Assembly: GCA_900545265.1 (NCBI GenBank) | Contig: UQYI01000008.1 | Location: 29,183-93,182 of the forward strand | Direction of reading: 5' to 3' | Source of the DNA: an uncultured Eubacteriales bacterium | GTDB taxonomy: Bacteria > Bacillota > Clostridia > Christensenellales > CAG-138 | DNA length: 64,000 nt | In this document: positions 43,768-51,337 of the stretch, piece by piece | How the letters are laid out: the number at the start of each line of letters is the position of its first letter | Position numbering within the stretch: position 1 is the stretch's first letter | Notes under the pieces: generated by a model | Told to the model about the DNA's origin: nothing | Seen by the model: only the letters and a program-made list of their open reading frames with translations | Database searches by the model: none | Position numbers and translations under genes: made by a program

Positions 43768-44748
43768 ATGGAGCAGACCTTTTCTACTCTTGCCTCGGTA
43801 GTGCAGACACAATACGAGCTGCACCTTCATGAAATGCAACGGTCTGCGGTGGGGGGCGGCTCCGAAACCTGGGTTTTACGCTGCGAAGAGGGAGATTATG
43901 TCATAAAGTTTCCGGCGGCCAGCCGCATCCATCACCCGGAAGCAGAACCGGAACTGTGCGCATTTTTGCGTATGCATGGCATCCCCGCCTGCGATTTTTT
44001 GAAAAACAAAAAGGGAAGCTATATCTCACGGAATACCGACGGGCGCGTATTCACTGTACAGCGGCGCTTTCCGGGTGTGACTCCGGGATGGAACTGTGCA
44101 TCGAATACACTGTTGATGGAATCGGCAGAACTGCTGGGAAGGATCCATGCCGTACTACAGGCATATCCGCCGCTTCCGGAAGGAATAGGAGCAGGCTTTT
44201 TTTATGATATGACGCCTCGGCGAGCCCTGGACTCCTATCGCCGCTCTCTGGCCGCTGCCATTCAGCTTGGGGAAAAGGAGAACGCCGCAGAGTTGGAATG
44301 GCGGATCGATTTTGCGGAACAGGTCCCGGCATGGCAATTCGATCTGAATCGGCTGACCTTGCGGAATACACACGGAGATTGTTGCATCAACCAGTTCCTC
44401 TGCGAAAATGGGCACCTGACCGCCGTTATCGATTGGACAACAGCCTGTGTGCATCCCGTTATCTGGGAGATCATGCGCTCATTCGTTTACAGTGCGCCAT
44501 CCTGTGCACAGGGAAGAGTGGATACGGAGCTTCTGGAGCGTTACGTATGCGCTTATTGCAGGTATGGCACACTGAACGACTATGACCGGGAAAATCTTTT
44601 TCGCCTGTATCTGTATCAAATCGCTGTCTGTGACTATTATGGGCAGTATTACGCTTCTTCCGATCCCAACAGAGCGATCTATCTTAGGCAGGCGCAGCAT
44701 GGGACACGGCTGCTGAAGTACGCCGGCTCCGTCCTTTACCGGGAATAG
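43768..44748 (+). CDS. Aminoglycoside phosphotransferase-fold kinase (APH/choline kinase-like)
   Basis: 326 residues. THGDCCINQFLCENGHLTAVIDW contains the catalytic HGDxxxxN loop and the metal-binding IDW of the APH superfamily; the N-lobe has ETWVLRCEEGDYVIKFPA with the ATP-binding lysine. Members phosphorylate aminoglycosides, homoserine, choline or other small alcohols. The sequence is not close to a known resistance enzyme, so a metabolic or CotS-like role is equally possible. Confidence 0.8.
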   Translation: MEQTFSTLASVVQTQYELHLHEMQRSAVGGGSETWVLRCEEGDYVIKFPAASRIHHPEAEPELCAFLRMHGIPACDFLKNKKGSYISRNTDGRVFTVQRRFPGVTPGWNCASNTLLMESAELLGRIHAVLQAYPPLPEGIGAGFFYDMTPRRALDSYRRSLAAAIQLGEKENAAELEWRIDFAEQVPAWQFDLNRLTLRNTHGDCCINQFLCENGHLTAVIDWTTACVHPVIWEIMRSFVYSAPSCAQGRVDTELLERYVCAYCRYGTLNDYDRENLFRLYLYQIAVCDYYGQYYASSDPNRAIYLRQAQHGTRLLKYAGSVLYRE

Positions 44749-44895
44749 GGTTTGAAAGAGCTATAAAAGCCGGAAGGAGCCGGTTGACAGGTGAGTGGAA
44801 GCAGTAACCGGCTTTGGAGACATTGCGAGATATAGCTGTCGGACTGAACGCCGCACAGATTCTGGCAAACAGATTGTTTATGTATGGAGGAGAAA

Positions 44896-45099
44896 ATGAG
44901 CAAATACCACATGCTGTGGATGTATGTACAGAACAGCGGTAAACAGCAGCTTATGCTGTCATTCGATGAGATCGAGAAAATTGCGGGCATACCGTTGGAT
45001 CATTCTTTTCTGAAATATAAAAAGGAACTGTGCGCATATGGGTATGAAGTTGAAAAGATATCCATGAAGGCGCAGACCGTGAGTTTTGTGCGCAAATAG
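44896..45099 (+). CDS. Small conserved protein, unknown
   Basis: 67 residues, soluble. ATG at 44896 follows GGAGGAGAAA. YHMLWMYVQNSGKQQLMLSFDEIEKIAGIPLDHSFLKYKKEL resembles short clostridial proteins annotated only as hypothetical, with a winged-helix-like layout (conserved SFDEIEKIAGIPLD segment). It precedes the frameshifted GNAT gene by 8 bases. Confidence 0.6.
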   Translation: MSKYHMLWMYVQNSGKQQLMLSFDEIEKIAGIPLDHSFLKYKKELCAYGYEVEKISMKAQTVSFVRK

Positions 45100-45107
45100 A
45101 GCGGAGT

Positions 45108-45621
45108 ATGGAGATTGCGTTGATCAACAGGCACAATTTCACCCGGGAATCTTTAGACGCCTTTTCCCGTTATCAGGTGGTAAAAAACGTGTATCGGGTG
45201 AAAGAAGGGGAGATGTATCTGGCGTACCGGCCTTTTGTGGAAACCTGGACGTTGGAACGGAAAAGGGAGAAAGCCGCAGAAATACTGGCTGGGGATCACA
45301 TTGTTTATGGCGCATTTGAAAAAAACGGGGATATCGTAGGAATCATGCTGCTGCTTCCGGTACTGGAGCACGACCGAATGATCCTGGACAGCTTCCATGT
45401 TTCCACCCATAAACGCAGGCAGGGGCATTGGCCGGGCGCTGTTCGCAGCGGCAAAGGAAGAGGCGATCCGGTGTGGAGCAAAAGCCCTGTATGTATCGGC
45501 CTGTTCTGCCCGGGAGACGATTGATTTTTATACGGCCATGGGATTTACGCTCAGCCCGCATCCCATACGCTGCTGCGTGGAGGCCGAGCCGTATGACATT
45601 CAGATGGAATGTACTCTTTAG
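45108..45621 (+). pseudogene. GNAT N-acetyltransferase with a frameshift
   Basis: Two overlapping frames make up one protein. The first (from 45108) runs MEIALINRHNFTRESLDAF to ILDSFHVSTHKRRQG; the second continues GIGRALFAAAKEEAIRCGAKALYVSACSARETIDFYTAMGF, the acetyl-CoA loop and last strands. The shift lies at the GGGG run at 45422-45425; one G fewer would restore R-Q-G-I-G-R-A, the standard GNAT motif. Either a decayed gene or a sequencing error in a homopolymer. Substrate unknown. Confidence 0.75.
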
Positions 45622-45791
45622 CCTTACAACGGGAGCAGAAGACATCTTTTTTGCTTTCTATGCGCAGATAACCTTGCTGCTGCCGGGTCTTCATATGCAG
45701 GTAACTGCCGATGCATTGATTGCAGAACAAAATTAGAATCGGGGAAGCTGCAAACAGCGATCCGAAATTTTAATAAACAGGGAGAAGCAAA

Positions 45792-46343
45792 ATGAAAACA
45801 CTTACTACCATTCAAAAGATTTCCAGGTTGGGAAAAACGCTCAGCAAAATTGCGTTTGTATTTTCAGTGATCGGCTTTGTTGGCTGTCTGGCGGGGCTAT
45901 GCGGCATGGGGCTCGGCGGAGGAACCCTGATTAAAATCGGTGGCGTTACCCTCCATGGATGGATCCTCAACGACTATGGGTATAGCATGGGAAGCATAGC
46001 TGCAGCACTTGCCGCGTGGGTGATTGTTTGCGCAGGGGAGGCAGTGCTGGCAAAGTTTGCCGAAAGATATTTTAAAAATGAACTGAAGGCCGGGACTCCC
46101 TTCACCTTTGCCGGTGCAAAGGAAATGTTGCGGCTCGGCATTCTGATCCTTGCTGTTCCTACCGGCTGTGCAGTGTCAGGCAGTATTGTGGAAGGCCTTG
46201 TTACCGGTTTTATGGAAGTGGAAAAGGCGGCGGTCATGGACATGCGCTTTGGTAATGAGGCGAGCATTGTGTTGGGTGTCATGTTCATCCTTGCGGCACT
46301 GCTTTGCCGGTACGGGGCAGAACTCAGACAGAGCGATTGTTAA
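45792..46343 (+). CDS. Four-helix membrane protein, DUF2975-like
   Basis: 183 residues with four hydrophobic helices. FAERYFKNELKAGTPFTFAGAKEMLRLGILIL resembles the conserved loop of DUF2975-type membrane proteins, where an amphipathic segment links helices 2 and 3. AGGGAGAAGCAAA precedes the ATG. No helix-turn-helix partner gene, common with DUF2975, is adjacent. Function unknown. Confidence 0.65.
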   Translation: MKTLTTIQKISRLGKTLSKIAFVFSVIGFVGCLAGLCGMGLGGGTLIKIGGVTLHGWILNDYGYSMGSIAAALAAWVIVCAGEAVLAKFAERYFKNELKAGTPFTFAGAKEMLRLGILILAVPTGCAVSGSIVEGLVTGFMEVEKAAVMDMRFGNEASIVLGVMFILAALLCRYGAELRQSDC

Positions 46344-46414
46344 TAAAGCAGACAAGAACTTGCGGACCGAAGGATCAATGCGATACATGCATGACGCATA
46401 AGGAGAAAGAAAAT

Positions 46415-46867
46415 ATGGAGAAATATTCTTATATCACTTTAAGACAGCAGCCGCAGCTGAAAGAGAGGGCAGCCGAATGGTTTCATCAGAAATGGAATGT
46501 GCCAAAGGAAGCGTATCTGAAATGCATGGACGAGTACCTGAACGGAGAAACAGAATATGGCTGGTTTCTTTGTCTGGACGGGGATACGCTCATTGGCGGA
46601 TTGGGTGTTATCGAAAATGATTTTCATGACAGAAAAGATCTGACTCCCAATATCTGTGCCGTATATACCGAAAGGGAATACCGCTCCAGGGGCATTACGG
46701 GGCGGCTGCTTTGCATGGCTGTGGAGGATCTGAAGGTCAAAGGGATCTCTCCGGTATATCTGCTCACAAATCACACCGGCTTTTACGAGCGGTATGGCTG
46801 GGAGTTTTTATGCATGGTGCAGGGAGATGGGGAAGAAGAACTTTCAAGAATGTACACACACAGGTGA
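46415..46867 (+). CDS. GNAT-family N-acetyltransferase
   Basis: 150 residues. GGLGVIENDFHDRKDLTPNICAVYTEREYRSRGITGRLLCMAVEDLKVKGI includes the acetyl-CoA pyrophosphate loop RSRGITGRL, and LLTNHTGFYERYGWEFL the final strand and helix. Substrate unknown. AAGGAGAAAGAAA precedes ATG 46415. Confidence 0.85.
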   Translation: MEKYSYITLRQQPQLKERAAEWFHQKWNVPKEAYLKCMDEYLNGETEYGWFLCLDGDTLIGGLGVIENDFHDRKDLTPNICAVYTEREYRSRGITGRLLCMAVEDLKVKGISPVYLLTNHTGFYERYGWEFLCMVQGDGEEELSRMYTHR

Positions 46868-47464
46868 TGCAAGGCAGACAGCGGCGTTCTGTGAAGAAGT
46901 TTTTGACCCCTGGACGGGAGAGCTTGTTCCTAATATCGGCAGCGGCCTGACTGCCTTTGACCTGAGGGTATACTATGCTTACCAACAGATCGGTATGACC
47001 ACAGCAACGGTGCAGGTGTCTCTGACGGAATTTCTATCCATCGTACTTCAGGGCTCGGCGGCAGGCGTATGGACAGCTCGCTATGATCCGCCAAAGCTGA
47101 TGCTTCTCGGGGACAGGGGCCGGCGCTGGGCCTGTTTTACATCAGCGTTACGGCGAGCGCAGGGTTTTCCTCATTGCTGGAACCTGCTTCCTGTGCGACG
47201 GTTTCAAACCTGATCCACAAAGAACAGTATGAAAGGCAAGTAAACTGGTGCAGCTGGCGGGTTATGTATTGCCTCCGGCACTGCTCCTCCTTCTGGGCGG
47301 TGCCTGTATGTGCACCCTGTCGCCGTGTATTTTTCGTTCCAATAAGATCAGAACTTTGAAAAAGCCGGATAAGAATCTTTCGATTCAGGCGCAAGCAGCA
47401 TATTTGTAAAAAGCGCATAGAAGAGCAGGGGAGAGAACCCTGCTCTTTTGCTTCCGGAAGCGGT
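46868..47464 (+). pseudogene. Degenerate coding remnants
   Basis: About 600 bases with no intact gene. Short protein-like stretches occur in different frames: FCEEVFDPWTGELVPNIGSG near 46890, QGPALGLFYISVTASAGFSS near 47115, and QLAGYVLPPALLLLLGGAC near 47255, the last two looking like transmembrane segments of one broken membrane protein. Stops and shifts separate them. I cannot name the parent genes. Confidence 0.45.
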
Positions 47465-48142
47465 TCAGGTCAGTTCTATGGGCACGGAACAGTCCGCTTC
47501 CACCTGGCCGGGTAAGACACGGCAATCCAGCGCCCCCAGCTGTACACCGGCTTCTGCCGCTTCCCGTAAGGCATCGGCAAAAGCAGGGTGCGTTTCCCGG
47601 TTGGGGCGCAGAAGGGAAACGCCCTTCATCTGAATAATAAACAGGATTCCCGCATCCGATCCGTTTTTCTTTGCTCGTATAAGCTCCCGAAGGTGTTTGA
47701 CGCCCCGTTCCGTGGGGGCATCAGGAAAGTAAGCTATACCGTTTCGTTCCAGCGTAACACCCTTGATCTCCAAAAAGAAAGGGCCATGGTTCGTTTCTCC
47801 TGCAAAGTCAAAACGGGAGCTGCCATAGACCTGTTCCTGCCGCAAAGACAATATCTGCGGGCAGCGATTCAGGAGAAATTCCTTTGCAATGGCATTGGGG
47901 GCCTGACTGTCCATGTTGATGAGAGTATCGCCCTTATACACACTGACCAGATCATAGGGGGTTCGCCGGGCAGGGTTTTCACCTTTGGACAACAGCACCC
48001 GGGTTCCGGGGATAAGAAGCTCTTTGCATCGCCCGGTATTCTTTACGTGGACGGTAAGCTCCTGCCCATCCAGAAGCACCTGTGCAACGAAGCGGTTCGG
48101 CCTTGCCAGAAAAATGGCGTCTTTTATGGAAGAATATCGCAT
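47465..48142 (-). CDS. sfsA: SfsA-family DNA/RNA-binding nuclease
   Basis: 225 residues. AIFLARPNRFVAQVLLDGQELTVHVKNTGRCKELLIPG is the SfsA N-terminal OB-like region; SRFDFAGETNHGPFFLEIKGVTLERNGIAYFPDAPTERG contains the nuclease-like D..E.K residues. The open frame extends far upstream over the divergent gene, but homology begins at ATG 48142. A possible -10 element is only 7 bases upstream, so the message may be leaderless; GGGAG 12 bases upstream is the alternative ribosome site. Confidence 0.92.
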   Translation of the reverse strand: MRYSSIKDAIFLARPNRFVAQVLLDGQELTVHVKNTGRCKELLIPGTRVLLSKGENPARRTPYDLVSVYKGDTLINMDSQAPNAIAKEFLLNRCPQILSLRQEQVYGSSRFDFAGETNHGPFFLEIKGVTLERNGIAYFPDAPTERGVKHLRELIRAKKNGSDAGILFIIQMKGVSLLRPNRETHPAFADALREAAEAGVQLGALDCRVLPGQVEADCSVPIELT

Positions 48143-48148
48143 ACAGGC

Positions 48149-48200
48149 AGTATACTCCCTGCAAAAGGGGATTGCAACCACATCCGCAAAGCGATACAAT
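48149..48200. promoter_or_regulatory. Overlapping divergent promoters sharing one -35
   Basis: The palindrome TTGCAA (48172-48177) is 17 bases from TACAAT (48195-48200) rightward and 17 bases from TATACT (48154-48149) leftward. It can serve the glycerophosphodiesterase gene and sfsA in turn. Confidence 0.6.
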
Positions 48201-48229
48201 GAAGCCAGAAAATAGAAGGAGGAACCGGA

Positions 48230-48964
48230 ATGGCTTCTGTTATATACGCCCATCGGGGCGCCTCCGGCTACGCGCCGGAAAACACACTGGAATCCTTTAA
48301 GCTGGCCATGGAAATGGGGGCCGATGGCTTTGAACTGGATGTGCATGTAAGCAGGGACGGTGAACTCATCGTCATTCATGATGAGACCGTAGACAGGACC
48401 ACCAACGGTACCGGGCGGATCATGGACATGACCCTGCAGCAGATCAAGGCACTGGATGCCAGCAACCATATGGAAAAGTACGCCGGTGCCCGGATCCCCA
48501 CACTGGAGGAGGTATATTCTCTCATTCAGGGTACGGATCTGCTGATCAATTGCGAACTGAAAACGGATGCGATCCAGTATCCGGATATCGAAAAAAAGTG
48601 TCTGGATCTGGCCCGCCGCATGGGAGTAGAGGGGCAGCTGCTGTACTCCTCCTTTAACCACTATACTCTTATGCAGCTTAAAACTCTGGATCCTGCGGTA
48701 TCCACGGGGGCCCTGTACAGCAATGCCATCTATGAACCGTGGAACTATGTCAGGCCCTTGGGCATCGACAATATCCATCCTCACTGGGCCAACCTGTATA
48801 TCCCCGGCCTCATCGAGGGCTGCCTGAAAAATGGCGTGGGCATCAATCCCTGGACGGTCAATGACGAACAGGTCATGAAGCATTGCCTGCACCATGGCAT
48901 CGGTATTATCACCAACTATCCGGACAAGGCGCTGGCACTGCGCCGGGCAGGGGAGAAAAAGTAA
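48230..48964 (+). CDS. Glycerophosphodiester phosphodiesterase
   Basis: 244 residues. YAHRGASGYAPENTLESFKLAMEMGADGFELDVHVSRDGELIVIHDETVDRTTNG contains the metal-binding HRG, E.D and HD residues of the GDPD family. No signal peptide, so cytosolic (UgpQ-like). It hydrolyses glycerophosphodiesters to glycerol 3-phosphate plus an alcohol, which links in principle to the glycerol dehydrogenase genes. AAGGAGGAACCGGA precedes the ATG. Confidence 0.95.
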   Translation: MASVIYAHRGASGYAPENTLESFKLAMEMGADGFELDVHVSRDGELIVIHDETVDRTTNGTGRIMDMTLQQIKALDASNHMEKYAGARIPTLEEVYSLIQGTDLLINCELKTDAIQYPDIEKKCLDLARRMGVEGQLLYSSFNHYTLMQLKTLDPAVSTGALYSNAIYEPWNYVRPLGIDNIHPHWANLYIPGLIEGCLKNGVGINPWTVNDEQVMKHCLHHGIGIITNYPDKALALRRAGEKK

Positions 48965-49019
48965 TATAGAAAAAAACGATTCAACGTTCTTTTCTACCAA
49001 TAAAAAAAGAAAAAAGCAC

Positions 49020-49048
49020 TTGCCCTGCTCTGCTTCTCATGGTATACT
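49020..49048 (+). promoter_or_regulatory. Promoter of tRNA-Sec
   Basis: TTGCCC, 17-base spacer, TATACT, ending 12 bases before the tRNA. Confidence 0.7.
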
Positions 49049-49060
49049 ACCTCTTGCTGT

Positions 49061-49157
49061 GGGAGCAGATGGGTGCTGGTGTGCCCCCTGGTCTTCAAAA
49101 CCAGTGAGAGCGGTGAAGAGCCGTTTAGGTGGGTTCGATCCCCACATGTTCCCGCCA
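49061..49157 (+). tRNA. selC: Selenocysteine tRNA (UCA)
   Basis: 97 bases with encoded CCA and the long variable arm of tRNA-Sec. GGGAGCA pairs with TGTTCCC, anticodon stem CTGGT/ACCAG has loop CTTCAAA with anticodon TCA, and the T-arm is GTGGGTTCGATCCCCAC. It decodes in-frame UGA with SelB and lies just upstream of the grd operon, which contains two such codons. Confidence 0.95.
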
Positions 49158-49185
49158 AAAGTGCCCTTTTGGGCACTTTAACTTT
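49158..49185 (+). terminator. Terminator after tRNA-Sec
   Basis: AAAGTGCCC, TTTT loop, GGGCACTTTA then CTTTT. Confidence 0.8.
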
Positions 49186-49245
49186 TATTGCTACAGGTTT
49201 CTTCCAAATATATCATCGAAGAAACAGATTATTCCGGTTTGACGA

Positions 49246-49274
49246 TTGACTTTTTGCATGGAATAGGGTATAGT
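49246..49274 (+). promoter_or_regulatory. SigA promoter of the grd operon
   Basis: TTGACT, 17-base spacer, TATAGT, about 45 bases upstream of the riboswitch. Confidence 0.75.
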
Positions 49275-49317
49275 CTTATTGAGAAAAATGTTTTAGAATT
49301 AAATGGAATAAAAAGGA

Positions 49318-49515
49318 CGACGACCGCAGGAGATCTCCTCAGCAGGAGGAGAGCCGAAGGGAATAAACAGCCGGACTTTGCCGCCCGGCTGCGAATATCT
49401 CAGGCCAAAGGACTGTGATTCGACTATCTCTGGAAAGCCAATTGGCACCGAAGGAGCAACCGGGATCTATGGGGATAGACCCGGGAATCTCTCAGGTAGA
49501 TGCACAGAGTCAGGC
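49318..49515 (+). ncRNA. Tandem glycine riboswitch (gcvT type)
   Basis: Two glycine aptamers in series. The first has GGAGAGCCGAAGGG, ATCTCAGGCCAAAGGAC and ATCTCTGGAAAG; the second has CACCGAAGGAGCAA and AATCTCTCAGGTA. These are the conserved cores of the gcvT motif. A terminator follows, so glycine binding most likely permits transcription into grdX and the glycine reductase genes. Boundaries are approximate. Confidence 0.93.
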
Positions 49516-49553
49516 AGGAGTGTTTCGTGCTCCTCCGTGACTCTGTTTTTTAT
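49503..49553 (+). terminator. Expression-platform terminator of the glycine riboswitch
   Basis: ACAGAGTCA pairs with TGACTCTGT enclosing GGAG/CTCC, then a T-run. Its 5' arm starts at the closing end of the second aptamer, allowing mutual exclusion. Confidence 0.85.
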
Positions 49554-49591
49554 TCCATTGATTCTAAAGGGCGAAAGGAAGGGTTCCAAAG

Positions 49592-50002
49592 GTGCTGCAT
49601 CAAGCGGATTTTCTGATTTTGACCAACAATCCGTTGGTGGTAAAGTGCCTGGGGAACGACTATGAGATCCGCTTCGAAAAAGATTATTCCTATCGGGATA
49701 TCCTGATCGAAGCAAGGGATCTTGTGTATAAGGGGCACACCTTGTATACACACCCCCTTTCCGGCAGCGTCAAGCCCAACGAGACCCCATATAAATCCAT
49801 CGTTGTATCCGATGTGCCCCATGGCTTCAATGCGGATATGGCAAACATGATGGGGGGCAGCATTCAGGTGTTTGACAAGTTCACCCCCAAGAATCGGGAG
49901 CTGACGCAGAAGCTGCTGGAGGATTTCCAACTTATTGACTATACCCTGCTCTGCGGTGCTCTTGATTACGACGCGGTTGCCGGGCTTAGTAAGATAAAAT
50001 AA
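49592..50002 (+). CDS. grdX: GrdX protein
   Basis: 136 residues, starting at GTG with GGAAGGG upstream. FLILTNNPLVVKCLGNDYEIRF and KSIVVSDVPHGFNADMANMMGG match GrdX, a small protein present at the head of glycine reductase operons. Function is not established, possibly regulatory or assembly-related. It is the first gene after the riboswitch terminator. Confidence 0.88.
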   Translation: MLHQADFLILTNNPLVVKCLGNDYEIRFEKDYSYRDILIEARDLVYKGHTLYTHPLSGSVKPNETPYKSIVVSDVPHGFNADMANMMGGSIQVFDKFTPKNRELTQKLLEDFQLIDYTLLCGALDYDAVAGLSKIK

Positions 50003-50024
50003 CGAAGAGAAGGAGGTGTTCGGT

Positions 50025-51317
50025 TTGAAGTTGGAATTGGGTTTCATTGAAATCAAAGATATTCAATTTTCAAACGAATGCAAGGTAGAAGACGGTATCC
50101 TGTACGTCGATGCCGAAGCAGTAAAATCATTCGTTTACCAGGACGATGATGTAAAGGCTTGTCTCAAGTCCATCAGCTTCGACATTGCCAAACCCGGGCA
50201 AAGCGTTAGGATCACCCCCGTCAAGGACGTTATCGAACCCCGTGTCAAGGTAGAGGGCCCCGGCGGCATTTTCCCCGGCGTCATCGCCAAGGTCGACACC
50301 GTTGGTTCCGGTAAGACCCATGTTCTCAGAGGCATGGCTATCGTGACCGCCGGTAAGATCGTCGGTTTCCAGGAAGGTGTCATCGATATGACCGGTCCTG
50401 GCGCCGAGTACACGCCTTTCTCCAAGCTCAACAACCTGGTCATGGTTGCCGAGCCCGTAGAAGGCATTCTCCAGCACGCCTATGAGCATGCCGTCCGTAT
50501 CGCCGGTCTGCGCGCCGCCACCTTTGTGGGTGAACTGGGCCGCAATGTGACCCCCGATGAGACCAAGGTCTTCGAAACCTACGGCATCAAAGAAGGCATC
50601 GAGAAGCTCCCCAATCTGCCCCGCGTTGCCTATGTGCACATGCTCCAGAGCCAGGGCCTGCTCCACGACACCTATGTATACGGCGTAGACGCAAAACGCT
50701 CCCTGTCCACCATCATCTGGCCCACCGAGACCATGGATGGTGCCATCCTCAGCGGCAACTGCGTGTCTGCCTGCGATAAGAACACCACCTACCACCATGA
50801 GAACAACCCCATCGTGGCGGAGCTGTTCGCTCAGCACGGCAAGACCATCAACTACGTTTGCAACATCATCACCAACGAGAACGTTTACCTGGCCGACAAG
50901 CAGCGGTCCTCCGACTGGAGCGCCAAGCTGTGCAAGCTTCTGGATTTGGATGGCGTTATCGTTTCTGAGGAAGGCTTCGGCAACCCCGATACCGACCTGA
51001 TCATGAATGCCAAGAAGATTGGCAGCCTGGGCATCAAGACCACCATCGTTACCGACGAATACGCCGGACAGGATGGCAAGTCTCAGTCCCTGGCTGATGC
51101 GGATCCTCTGGCCGATGCTCTGGTTTCCGGCGGCAACGCCAACCAGAATATCATCCTGCCTCCCATGGACAAGGTCATTGGTACCCTGGACTATGTGGAT
51201 AAGATCGCAGGCGGCCATGCAGGCTCCCTCCGTCCCGATGGTTCCATCGAGGCTGAGATCCAGGTCATCACCGGCGCAACCAACGAGATGGGCTTCAGCT
51301 ATCTCTCTGCCAGGTAA
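50025..51317 (+). CDS. grdE: Glycine reductase component B, alpha/beta proprotein
   Basis: 430 residues. KLELGFIEIKDIQFSNEC is the usual N-terminus, so TTG at 50025 is chosen with AAGGAGG seven bases ahead; GTG at 50016 would lie inside that site. The precursor is cleaved at a conserved cysteine in SGNCVSACD (Cys246 here) to give two subunits with a carbonyl group that binds glycine as a Schiff base. A single GrdE-GrdB pair, without GrdG/F or GrdI/H, points to glycine rather than sarcosine or betaine. Confidence 0.95.
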   Translation: MKLELGFIEIKDIQFSNECKVEDGILYVDAEAVKSFVYQDDDVKACLKSISFDIAKPGQSVRITPVKDVIEPRVKVEGPGGIFPGVIAKVDTVGSGKTHVLRGMAIVTAGKIVGFQEGVIDMTGPGAEYTPFSKLNNLVMVAEPVEGILQHAYEHAVRIAGLRAATFVGELGRNVTPDETKVFETYGIKEGIEKLPNLPRVAYVHMLQSQGLLHDTYVYGVDAKRSLSTIIWPTETMDGAILSGNCVSACDKNTTYHHENNPIVAELFAQHGKTINYVCNIITNENVYLADKQRSSDWSAKLCKLLDLDGVIVSEEGFGNPDTDLIMNAKKIGSLGIKTTIVTDEYAGQDGKSQSLADADPLADALVSGGNANQNIILPPMDKVIGTLDYVDKIAGGHAGSLRPDGSIEAEIQVITGATNEMGFSYLSAR

Positions 51318-51337
51318 TGGGAAAGGAGAATCCAAGC

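Noticed and set aside
48143..49000. N-terminal extension of sfsA over the glycerophosphodiesterase gene
   Set aside because: SfsA similarity begins at 48142 and the plus strand carries a full GDPD gene with a ribosome site.
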